This document shows positions 1 to 6,385 of a stretch of 9,836 nucleotides of DNA, piece after piece (position 1 is the first letter of the stretch; each line of letters opens with the position of its first letter). Position numbers and translations under genes: made by a program. The DNA lies in assembly GCA_965235125.1 (NCBI GenBank), contig CBDDXH010000041.1, positions 1 to 9,836 on the forward strand, in the 5' to 3' direction. The stretch is from Pelagilacustribacter hypolimneticus. Lineage in GTDB: Bacteria > Pseudomonadota > Alphaproteobacteria > Pelagibacterales > Pelagibacteraceae. The notes under the pieces were generated by a model that made no database searches, was not told the origin of the DNA, and saw only the letters and a list, made by a program, of their open reading frames with translations.

Positions 1-743
1 CACTGATCATAGGCAGGTAGAGCTAATTTTTTTTCTAAAAGTGCTTTACACTCCGCTTCGGCAAACTCAAAATTTTTAAGTAAAGTTTCAGTGTTTGCAA
101 ACTCAAAGTTATAAGCAGAAAATTCTTTTTCGGCTTGAAAAAATACTTCCTTATATTTAACGCCTTCGCTGTTCCAATCTAAATCAAATACATTATTTTT
201 GCCTTGGACGAACATACATAATCGCTCTAAGCCATACGTAAGTTCCACAGGAACAGGTTTGCATTCGATACCCGTCATTTGTTGAAAATAAGTAAATTGG
301 GTAACTTCCATTCCATCGCACCAAACTTCCCAGCCTAAACCAGCCGCACCAAGCGTTGGACTTTCCCAATCATCCTCGACAAATCGAATATCATGTTTTT
401 TAGTATCGATACCAATTGCAGCTAAACTTCTTAAATAAACTTGTTTTATATCTTTAGGCGATGGTTTGATGATCACTTGATATTGATAGTAGTGTTGTAG
501 TCGATTTGGATTTTCTCCATATCTTCCATCCGCTGGTCTTCTTGAGGGTTGAACATAGGCAGCTTTCCAAGGTTTTGGTCCTAAAGATCTTAAAGTGGTT
601 GCTGGATGAAAAGTTCCCGCACCAACTTCAATATCATATGGTTGTAATAAGACACAACCATACTTTCCCCAAAATTTTTGGAGATTGATAATAATATCTT
701 GAAAAGAAATAACTTTATTTTTTTTAGTTATTTTTTTTGGCAT
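1..743 (-). CDS. glyQ: Glycyl-tRNA synthetase alpha subunit (3' end cut by window edge)
   Basis: This is the catalytic alpha subunit of the bacterial alpha2-beta2 glycyl-tRNA synthetase, which charges tRNA-Gly with glycine using ATP in the cytoplasm. Translating the minus strand from the ATG at 743-741 gives 247 residues and a partial codon. Class II hallmarks are clear: LLQPYDIEVGAGTFHP (about 32-47), the block YVQPSRRPADGRYGENPNRLQ (about 63-83), HDIRFVEDDWESPTLGA (117-133), GLGWEVWCDGMEVTQFTYFQQ (135-155) and TYGLERL (169-175). The last visible residues, LPAYDQ, align with the PLPAYER region of E. coli GlyQ (about 300 residues), so some 50-55 residues lie beyond base 1. The start follows the stop of the upstream S49 peptidase gene with no gap (TAAATG) and no Shine-Dalgarno site, which suggests one transcript and translational coupling. 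The partner glyS is expected just outside the window. The identification is secure. Confidence 0.98.
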   Translation of the reverse strand, partial: MPKKITKKNKVISFQDIIINLQKFWGKYGCVLLQPYDIEVGAGTFHPATTLRSLGPKPWKAAYVQPSRRPADGRYGENPNRLQHYYQYQVIIKPSPKDIKQVYLRSLAAIGIDTKKHDIRFVEDDWESPTLGAAGLGWEVWCDGMEVTQFTYFQQMTGIECKPVPVELTYGLERLCMFVQGKNNVFDLDWNSEGVKYKEVFFQAEKEFSAYNFEFANTETLLKNFEFAEAECKALLEKKLALPAYDQ

Positions 744-1556
744 TTATAAACCGAATTTTTGCCAAAAGGATCTTTCTTCTAATGAATTAATTGTATTGGT
801 AAGTTGGCCTTCAATAGAAGCTGAAAGATTTCTTCCAATCCAACCTTTTGCCTTTTCATAGTTTTTAATAACGACATTTTCACCAAATTTTTCTTTTAAT
901 ATTTGATCAGCGTTACCAAGTCCATCGATCAAGCCAAGTTTTAATGCTGAAGAACCAGTCCAAAATTCGCCTGTAAATATATTATTTTTTTCAGAATCCT
1001 GTAATTTTGATCCTCTACTTTTTTCAACGACTCTAATAAAATCAGCATGAAGTTCTAATTGAATACTTTTCAGTCTTTTAACATCTTCTTCTTTTTCATC
1101 TACGAATGGATCAAGTGTACTTTTATTTTTGCCTGCCGTATAAATTCTTCTCTCTACACCAATTTTTTTAATTAATTCTTTAAATCCAAAGGATGCAGAT
1201 ATCACTCCTATTGAACCAATAATTGAGCTTGAATTTGCATAAATTTCATCTCCAGCACAGGAAATTAAATAACCGCCAGATGCAGCAACATCTTCTGCAA
1301 AAATAAGAACTTTAATTTTTTTTTTATCAGCAAGCTGTCTGATGTAACTATAAATCAAATGCGATTGTACAGGTGAGCCACCTGGTGAATTAATTGAAAT
1401 AGCAACATGTTTAACTTTGCTAATGGAGAAAGCTTTTTTTAAAATCTCTCTCTGCCCTACTAAGTCTATGCCTTTATTGAATCGACCTAAATTACCAATA
1501 ACGCCAGATAATCTAACGTGAGGAATAATTGTTTTTTTTTTAAATAAGGAGAACAT
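744..1556 (-). CDS. sppA: S49 family serine peptidase (SppA/SohB-like)
   Basis: A 270-residue member of the S49 family, Ser-Lys dyad proteases that cleave signal peptides or membrane-associated substrates. The core fold is readable: ISINSPGGSP (53-62), then AEDVAASGGYLISCAGDEIYA (87-107) with the nucleophile at Ser93, then SIIGSIGVI (111-119). The general-base lysine is probably Lys145 in AGKNKSTLDPF, because the 52-residue Ser-Lys spacing equals that of Bacillus subtilis SppA (S147/K199). A late motif, FTGEFWTGSSALKLGLIDGLG (194-214), is also typical. The length fits the short single-domain form, about half of E. coli SppA. Unlike most relatives there is no hydrophobic N-terminal anchor (it begins MFSLFKKKTIIPHVRL), so it may be cytoplasmic or peripheral. 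The first codons include a run of ten A residues. It is the first gene of a unit with glyQ and is divergent from ispB. SppA versus SohB naming is uncertain; family membership is not. Confidence 0.93.
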   Translation of the reverse strand: MFSLFKKKTIIPHVRLSGVIGNLGRFNKGIDLVGQREILKKAFSISKVKHVAISINSPGGSPVQSHLIYSYIRQLADKKKIKVLIFAEDVAASGGYLISCAGDEIYANSSSIIGSIGVISASFGFKELIKKIGVERRIYTAGKNKSTLDPFVDEKEEDVKRLKSIQLELHADFIRVVEKSRGSKLQDSEKNNIFTGEFWTGSSALKLGLIDGLGNADQILKEKFGENVVIKNYEKAKGWIGRNLSASIEGQLTNTINSLEERSFWQKFGL

Positions 1557-1577
1557 ATTTTTATTGTTAATAGTTTT

Positions 1578-1606
1578 CTTATATCAGTACTAAAACGAAT
1601 TTTAAA
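1578..1606 (-). promoter_or_regulatory. Candidate promoter for the S49 peptidase-glyQ unit
   Basis: On the minus strand an extended -10 element reads TG-A-TATAAG (plus 1578-1586). A weak -35-like TTTAAA lies at 1601-1606 with a 17-base spacer. It would start transcription near base 1571, giving a leader of about 15 nt before the ATG at 1556. The AT-rich background makes chance matches common; the TG extension and correct spacing are what raise this one above background. Confidence 0.45.
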
Positions 1607-1686
1607 TATTTATTGTGCTACTGCCAGTTGAATAAAAGGTGCGTCATCAAAGAGTAAGATTAAAATTTATTATTTAGAAATTAGAA

Positions 1687-1692
1687 TATAAA
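1687..1692 (+). promoter_or_regulatory. Candidate -10 element for ispB
   Basis: TATAAA lies nine bases ahead of the ispB ATG at 1701, with no convincing -35 at 16-18 bases. If used, transcription would begin at or within a few bases of the start codon, making the mRNA leaderless or nearly so. The absence of any Shine-Dalgarno site there agrees with this. ACTATTAA follows it at 1694-1701 and also occurs, inverted, after the opposite promoter at 1567-1574. Confidence 0.3.
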
Positions 1693-1700
1693 TACTATTA

Positions 1701-2717
1701 ATGGGATCAGTGATACCGCTTAAAAAATCTGCTAACTCAGCTTACTTAGACTTAAAAAATCTAGTCGGTCAAAAACTTGCTGAAGTTGAAAAATTAATTG
1801 AAATTAAATTAGATAGTAAAGTTGAACTGATTAAAAAAATGAGCAGTTACCATCTAAATTCCGGTGGCAAAAGATTAAGAGCGCTTTTAACTTTGGGCTC
1901 TGCAAAATTAGCCGGATATGATCCTTTGGGTAAACGTGATGTGAGTTTATCTGCATGTGTAGAACTCATTCATAGTGCAACGTTATTACACGATGATGTC
2001 ATCGATGAGAGCGATCTGCGTCGAGGCACAAAAACTTCCAACGCTTTATGGGGCAACCAATCGTCAATTTTAGTTGGCGATTACTTATTAAGTAGATGTT
2101 TTGAAATTATGGTTGAAGATGGTGACTTAGAAATTTTAAAATTATTATCTTCAACTTCTACAAAAATTGCCCAAGGAGAAGTGATGCAACTTCAACACAA
2201 AGGTGAAGCAGATCTTTTAGAAGAGACGTATATTGATATTATTAGTTTAAAAACAGCAGCTTTATTTTCTGCTGCAACTAAAACAGGTTCGTGTTTAGCT
2301 AAAAGTAATGAAAAAGAAAAAAGTGCACTTGAATCTTATGGAAAAAATATTGGCCTTGCCTTTCAAATCGCTGATGATGCATTAGATTATTATTCTAAAG
2401 AAATTATTTTTGGAAAAAAAATTGGTAAAGATTTTTATGAAGGAAAAGTAACTCTACCGCTCATAATTATTTTTCAAAGAGCTGATTCAAATGAAAGAAA
2501 ATTTCTAGTAGAGATCTTTAAAAAAAGTCAAAGAACAAAAGAAGACTTTGACCTAACATTACAACTCATTAAAAAATATAAAGCGGTTGAAGATAGCCTG
2601 CAAAGAGCAGAATACTTTGTTAATGTTTCTCATGATACACTTGGAATATTTAAAGATTGTCCTGAAAAGAAAATATTACAAAATTTAACTGGCTTTAGTT
2701 TAAATCGATCTTTTTAA
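1701..2717 (+). CDS. ispB: Long-chain all-trans polyprenyl diphosphate synthase (octaprenyl type)
   Basis: A 338-residue synthase that adds isopentenyl diphosphate units to farnesyl diphosphate to make the C40-C50 side chain of ubiquinone. It shows GGKRLR at 55-60. The first aspartate-rich motif is DDVID (98-102), followed by ESDLRRGT. The second is DDALD (225-229) within LAFQIADDALDY, with GKDFYEGKVTLPL (242-254) after it. The residue five before the first motif is Ala94, small as in E. coli IspB (ATLLHDDVVD), which leaves the chain-length tunnel open; IspA in this window has Tyr there. Octaprenyl, solanesyl or decaprenyl product cannot be told from sequence alone. The ATG at 1701 gives the usual family length and has no Shine-Dalgarno site. 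The gene stands alone, divergent from the S49 peptidase, and its TAA overlaps the pdxH stop codon on the other strand. Confidence 0.95.
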   Translation: MGSVIPLKKSANSAYLDLKNLVGQKLAEVEKLIEIKLDSKVELIKKMSSYHLNSGGKRLRALLTLGSAKLAGYDPLGKRDVSLSACVELIHSATLLHDDVIDESDLRRGTKTSNALWGNQSSILVGDYLLSRCFEIMVEDGDLEILKLLSSTSTKIAQGEVMQLQHKGEADLLEETYIDIISLKTAALFSAATKTGSCLAKSNEKEKSALESYGKNIGLAFQIADDALDYYSKEIIFGKKIGKDFYEGKVTLPLIIIFQRADSNERKFLVEIFKKSQRTKEDFDLTLQLIKKYKAVEDSLQRAEYFVNVSHDTLGIFKDCPEKKILQNLTGFSLNRSF

Positions 2718-3346
2718 GGATAAAGTATTTCTTTTACCCATTTACCTTTTTTATTAACATAATTTAAACGCTCGTGAATTCTTCCTTCGCCATCAAGCCA
2801 AAACTCTATTTCTTTAGGTAAAATTCTCCAACCTGACCAGTGCGGTGGTCTTGGAACTTTCTTTTGATCTGGATATTTTTTTTCAAATTCTTTAATTTTT
2901 CTTAAAAATATATCTCTGCTATCTAATTTTTCTGATTGATTTGAAGCCCAGGCACTTATTCTATTTTTATAAGGTCTTGAATTATAATAATCATCAGCTT
3001 CTTTATCTGAAACTTGTTTAACGTTGCCAATAACACGAACTTGTCTTCTTAAACTCTTCCAATGAAAACACATCGATGCTTGTTGATTAGCTTTTAGATC
3101 GCTTGCTTTTTTACTATTAAAATTTGTATAAAAAACAAATCCTTCATTGCTAAGTCCTTTCAATAGAACTATTCTAACACTTGGTTGATTAATTTTATTA
3201 GAAGTTCCAAGCGCAACAGCATTAGGATCGTTAATTTCTGTTTTCTCTGCTTTCTTAAACCAGTTTTTGAATAAATCGATAGGGTTATCTAGATCTTCAA
3301 AGATAGAGTCTAATCCAAGAGAATTTTTGCTATTTTTTTGATTCAT
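2714..3346 (-). CDS. pdxH: Pyridoxamine/pyridoxine 5'-phosphate oxidase
   Basis: This FMN-dependent cytoplasmic enzyme oxidises pyridoxine or pyridoxamine 5'-phosphate to pyridoxal 5'-phosphate (PLP). The 210-residue product is close to the 218 of E. coli PdxH. FMN and substrate motifs are all present: RIVLLKG (58-64), FVFYTNFNSKKA (70-81), FHWKSLRRQVRVIG (94-107), SRP (123-125), RPPHWSGWRI (166-175) and GRIHER (188-193). Arg189 and His191 correspond to E. coli Arg197 and His199. The N-terminal 40 residues are acidic and poorly conserved. The C-terminus reads KEILYP where the family usually has an Arg before Leu-x-Pro. Its start lies 34 bp from the divergent aroC start, and its stop overlaps that of ispB. 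Identification is secure; altered feedback by PLP is inference. Confidence 0.96.
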   Translation of the reverse strand: MNQKNSKNSLGLDSIFEDLDNPIDLFKNWFKKAEKTEINDPNAVALGTSNKINQPSVRIVLLKGLSNEGFVFYTNFNSKKASDLKANQQASMCFHWKSLRRQVRVIGNVKQVSDKEADDYYNSRPYKNRISAWASNQSEKLDSRDIFLRKIKEFEKKYPDQKKVPRPPHWSGWRILPKEIEFWLDGEGRIHERLNYVNKKGKWVKEILYP

Positions 3347-3380
3347 ATATTCTATAAAATAATTTATACATTAATTAACT
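3347..3380. promoter_or_regulatory. Divergent pdxH/aroC intergenic region with candidate -10 elements
   Basis: These 34 bases separate the pdxH and aroC start codons and contain only two or three G/C bases. On the plus strand TATAAA at 3353-3358 is a possible -10 for aroC. On the minus strand TATAAA (plus 3362-3367) is a possible -10 for pdxH. Any -35 elements must lie inside the opposite coding region, and I cannot place them with confidence. No Shine-Dalgarno site precedes either ATG. Confidence 0.35.
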
Positions 3381-4463
3381 ATGTCTTTTAATACTTTTGG
3401 TAAAATATTTAGATTTACAACATGGGGAGAATCTCATGGACCAGCGATAGGCTGCGTCATTGACGGCTGTCCACCTAATATTCCTATTTCTGAATCTGAA
3501 ATTCAAAAAGATATGGATAGAAGAAGACCAGGTCAGTCAAAGTTTACATCACAAAGAAAAGAGTCAGATAAAATAATCATTTTGTCAGGTGTTTTTGAGG
3601 GTAAAAGCACTGGCACACCTATTTCGATTATTATCTATAATGAAGATAAACGATCAAGAGATTACGAGTCTATTAAAGATAAATTTAGGCCAGGACACGC
3701 AGATTTTACTTATTTTAAAAAATACGGGATTAGAGATTATAGAGGTGGCGGTAGACAATCAGCTAGAGAAACAGCTTGCAGAGTAGCGGCTGGCGCTGTA
3801 GCAAAAATAGTTTTAAATAAGTTACTAGGTTCAAAATTTAATATCATAGGAGCAGTGATACAACTTGGTTTGATGTCTTGTGACAGAAATAATTGGAATG
3901 ATTCTGAGATTAGAAGAAATCCTTTTTTCTGTCCTGATAAAAAATCAGTGAAATTATGGGAACAATATTTATTATCTGTTCGAAAAGCAGGATCATCTTG
4001 TGGAGCTGTTATTGAATTAAGAGCAAGTGGAGTACCTATCGGGCTTGGCGCACCTATTTACTCAAAATTAGATACAGATATTGCTGCAGCCTTAATGAGT
4101 ATCAATGCAGTTAAAGGAGTTAATATCGGAGCTGGAATGAGTTCTGCTTTTTTAAGTGGTGAAGAAAATTCAGACGAGATGAGAACTAAATCTGGAAAAA
4201 TAAATTTTAAATCGAATAATGCTGGTGGAATTCTAGGTGGAATTTCTTCTGGACAAGATATTGTTGCTTCTTTTTCTGTCAAACCAACTTCTTCTATATT
4301 AACAAGTAGAGAAACCATTGACAAAAAAGGGAAAAATATAAATATTTCTGTAAAAGGAAGGCATGATCCTTGTGTAGGAATTAGAGCGGTTCCTATTGGG
4401 GAAGCAATGCTTGCTTGTGTATTATTAGATCACTTTTTGATGAACCGCGCGCAGTGCGGTTAA
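3381..4463 (+). CDS. aroC: Chorismate synthase
   Basis: This enzyme carries out the last step of the shikimate pathway, converting 5-enolpyruvylshikimate 3-phosphate to chorismate with reduced FMN. Chorismate feeds the aromatic amino acids, folate and the ubiquinone ring. All three family signatures are visible: GESHGPAIGCVIDGCPP (16-32) with His19, GHADFTYFKKYGIRDYRGGGRQSARET (105-131) with His106, and GRHDPCVGIRAVPIGEAMLACVLLDHFL (326-353). The length of 360 is normal. The C-terminal NRAQCG matches the usual ending of the family, but its codons are unusually GC-rich: the Arg codon at 355 is the only CGC among 23 Arg codons, which are mainly AGA. These codons form a hairpin described separately. 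The TAA overlaps the dxs stop on the other strand. The gene looks monocistronic within the window. Confidence 0.98.
   Translation: MSFNTFGKIFRFTTWGESHGPAIGCVIDGCPPNIPISESEIQKDMDRRRPGQSKFTSQRKESDKIIILSGVFEGKSTGTPISIIIYNEDKRSRDYESIKDKFRPGHADFTYFKKYGIRDYRGGGRQSARETACRVAAGAVAKIVLNKLLGSKFNIIGAVIQLGLMSCDRNNWNDSEIRRNPFFCPDKKSVKLWEQYLLSVRKAGSSCGAVIELRASGVPIGLGAPIYSKLDTDIAAALMSINAVKGVNIGAGMSSAFLSGEENSDEMRTKSGKINFKSNNAGGILGGISSGQDIVASFSVKPTSSILTSRETIDKKGKNINISVKGRHDPCVGIRAVPIGEAMLACVLLDHFLMNRAQCG
4443..4461. terminator. GC-rich hairpin at the aroC/dxs convergent junction, probable bidirectional terminator
   Basis: AACCGCG at 4443-4449 pairs with TGCGGTT at 4455-4461 (six Watson-Crick pairs plus one G-T pair on the plus-strand reading) around the loop CGCAG. 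It is the strongest GC-rich stem I found in this AT-rich window, and it sits exactly where two transcripts meet. It lies within the last aroC codons and begins at the dxs stop codon. Neither side has a clean U-run: the aroC side continues TAATTCAAATTCTTATTC, and the dxs side continues into a mixed AT stretch. Termination is therefore inferred from position and structure, not from a textbook intrinsic terminator. Confidence 0.5.
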
Positions 4464-6385
4464 TTCAAATTCTTATTCTTATTCTTATTCTTTGCCAAAA
4501 CGATATTAGATTTTAAAACATTTTCAATTTTATTTACAATCGATAAACTGTCTAAACCTGCTTTTTTGTACATCGCTTCTGGACTATCTTGATCAATAAA
4601 TACATCAGGTAAAATCATGGATCTAAATTTTAAACCTTTATCGAATACTCCTCTTTCAGATAATAATTGAGCTACATGAGAGCCAAAACCCCCGATTGAA
4701 CCTTCTTCAATCGTAATTACAACTTCGTGTGATGTTGTAATTTCCATAATTAATTTTTCATCTAAAGGTTTAGCAAATCTTGCATCCATAATTGTTAATT
4801 CTATTCCTTTTGCTGATAAAATTTCTGCTGCTTTTTTACATTCTTCTAATCTTGCGCCAAGACATAAAATGGCTGCTTGCTTTCCTTGTCTTACAATTCT
4901 GCCTTTACCAATTTCAAGCGTTTCATTTATATTTGGCAATTCAACTCCGACCCCATCTCCTCTTGGATATCTAAATGCGCATGGTCTATCATTAATTTTA
5001 ACTGCGGTATTAATCATTCTCACAAGTTCAGCTTCATCACTTGCGGCCATAACTATAAAATTAGGAAGTGTAGATAGATAAGTAATATCAAAAGAGCCTG
5101 CGTGCGTTGGTCCGTCTGCACCAACTAAACCGGCTCTATCAATAGCAAATCGTACAGGTAAAGATTGAATAGCAACATCGTGAACCACCTGGTCATAAGC
5201 ACGTTGTAAAAAAGTAGAATAAATTGCAGCAAAAGGTTTGTAGCCTTCGGTTGTTAGTCCGGCTGCAAAAGTAACAGCGTGTTGCTCGGCTATGCCTACA
5301 TCAAACATACGATCTGGAAACCTTTTTTCAAAAATATCCATTCCCGTTCCTGAAGGCATAGCTCCAGTTATTCCTATAATTTTTGTATCTTGCTCAGCGT
5401 GCTTTACTAAAGTTTCAGCAAATATTTTTGTATAAGATTGGGTATTAGATTTACTTTTTGTTTGCTCGCCAGTTATGACATTAAATTTAGCAACCCCATG
5501 ATATTTATCACCTGATTCTTCTGCGGGTTTATATCCTTTTCCTTTTTGCGTAATAGCATGAATTAAAACTGGTCCTTCATGATTCGAATTTTTTACATTC
5601 TCTAAAACTTGAACTAAATTATCAACATCATGACCATCGATAGGGCCAATATAATAAAAACCAAGTTCACTAAATAATGTTCCACCACTAACTAATCCTT
5701 TAATTAAATTTTCAGCTCTAGCTGTTTTTTCTGCAAATCTTTTTGAAAAAGCTGAAATAACCATTTTTACAGTTTCTCGAAAACTAAAGTAAAACTTTCC
5801 AGACATAAGTTTTACAAGATACTTGCTCATTGCGCCAACTGGTTTTGCAATTGACATTTCATTATCATTTAAAATTACAATAAGTCTTGATTTAAGTACG
5901 CCTGCATTATTCATGGCTTCATAGGCCATTCCCGCACTCATAGCACCATCGCCGATAACTGCTATGACATTATTGTTATCGTTTGACAATTTTTTTGCAA
6001 CAGCCATGCCTAGAGTTGAGGAAATTGAAGTTGAACTATGCGCTGCTCCAAATGGATCATATTCACTTTCTGATCTTTTAGTAAAACCAGATAGACCTCC
6101 CCCTTTTCTTAAAGTTCTTATAGAACTTTTCCTACCTGTAATGATTTTATGCGGATAGCACTGATGACCTACATCCCAAACTAATTTATCTTTCGGAGTG
6201 TTAAAGACGTAATGAATAGCAACTGTAAGTTCAATCACACCAAGTCCAGCACCTAAATGACCACCTGTTTCAGAAACTACGCTTATTAATTCTTCTCTAA
6301 GTTCATCGGAAATTTTTTTTAATTGGTTTTTTTTTAATTTTCTTAAATCTGCTGGAAAATTAATTTGATCTAATAATTTGCTCAT
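4460..6385 (-). CDS. dxs: 1-deoxy-D-xylulose-5-phosphate synthase
   Basis: This thiamine diphosphate enzyme condenses pyruvate and glyceraldehyde 3-phosphate to DXP. DXP is the first intermediate of MEP isoprenoid synthesis and also a precursor for PLP and thiamine. The 641 residues show His43 in TGGHLGAGLG, WDVGHQCYPHKIITGR (70-85), the diphosphate motif GDGAMSAGMAYEAMNNAG (145-162) ending at LNDNEMSIA, GPIDGHD (247-253), the pyrimidine-side Glu367 in GIAEQHAV, and DRAGLVGADGPTHAGSFD (416-433) with His428. The product is about 20 residues longer than the E. coli enzyme. Its extreme C-terminus is a low-complexity KNKNKNKNLN encoded by a hexanucleotide repeat. The start codon shares one base with the ispA stop (TAATG), indicating translational coupling at the end of the xseB-ispA-dxs operon. 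The GC content is clearly higher than in ispA. Confidence 0.98.
   Translation of the reverse strand: MSKLLDQINFPADLRKLKKNQLKKISDELREELISVVSETGGHLGAGLGVIELTVAIHYVFNTPKDKLVWDVGHQCYPHKIITGRKSSIRTLRKGGGLSGFTKRSESEYDPFGAAHSSTSISSTLGMAVAKKLSNDNNNVIAVIGDGAMSAGMAYEAMNNAGVLKSRLIVILNDNEMSIAKPVGAMSKYLVKLMSGKFYFSFRETVKMVISAFSKRFAEKTARAENLIKGLVSGGTLFSELGFYYIGPIDGHDVDNLVQVLENVKNSNHEGPVLIHAITQKGKGYKPAEESGDKYHGVAKFNVITGEQTKSKSNTQSYTKIFAETLVKHAEQDTKIIGITGAMPSGTGMDIFEKRFPDRMFDVGIAEQHAVTFAAGLTTEGYKPFAAIYSTFLQRAYDQVVHDVAIQSLPVRFAIDRAGLVGADGPTHAGSFDITYLSTLPNFIVMAASDEAELVRMINTAVKINDRPCAFRYPRGDGVGVELPNINETLEIGKGRIVRQGKQAAILCLGARLEECKKAAEILSAKGIELTIMDARFAKPLDEKLIMEITTSHEVVITIEEGSIGGFGSHVAQLLSERGVFDKGLKFRSMILPDVFIDQDSPEAMYKKAGLDSLSIVNKIENVLKSNIVLAKNKNKNKNLN
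4469..4492. repeat. Four-copy hexanucleotide tandem repeat (ATTCTT)4 in the dxs 3' end
   Basis: Four perfect tandem copies of ATTCTT fill these 24 bases. Read on the minus strand they are AAG-AAT codons, giving the Lys-Asn pairs in the DXS tail. The unit is six bases, so slippage would add or remove KN pairs without changing the frame. It lies 7 bases beyond the GC-rich hairpin. Confidence 0.95.

Larger units (their letters stand above)
1557..1700. other. Divergent intergenic region between the S49 peptidase and ispB (144 bp)
   Basis: This is the longest non-coding stretch in the window and must carry both divergent promoters. It is very AT-rich apart from a more balanced patch at about 1613-1650, which I cannot explain by a known motif, RNA or riboswitch. 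I see no open reading frame with a start codon and no stable GC hairpin. The inverted octamers at 1567-1574 and 1694-1701 lie just inside its two ends. Confidence 0.6.

Noticed and set aside
506..688. 60-codon plus-strand reading frame opposite glyQ
   Set aside because: It lies wholly antisense to strongly conserved GlyQ motifs and has no start context or recognisable domain.
1614..1668. Short minus-strand open stretch reading about LLFDDAPFIQLAVAQ
   Set aside because: Only about 18 codons, bounded by stops with no start codon; kept only as a possible remnant, not as a gene.
2718..2738. Imperfect hairpin (GGATAAAG / CTTTTACC) just after ispB
   Set aside because: Two mismatches in an eight-base stem of mostly A-T pairs inside pdxH coding sequence; too weak to call a terminator.
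3589..3786. 65-codon plus-strand frame inside aroC
   Set aside because: It is an out-of-frame shadow of a conserved aroC region.
4058..4324. 88-codon minus-strand reading frame opposite aroC
   Set aside because: It is antisense to conserved chorismate synthase sequence, its product resembles nothing known, and no promoter or ribosome site is seen.
4792..5081. Three overlapping plus-strand reading frames opposite dxs
   Set aside because: They overlap one another in different frames and are antisense to conserved DXS; they look like by-products of its codon pattern.
5964..6158. 64-codon plus-strand reading frame opposite the DXS N-terminal domain
   Set aside because: Antisense to the thiamine diphosphate-binding region, with no independent support.
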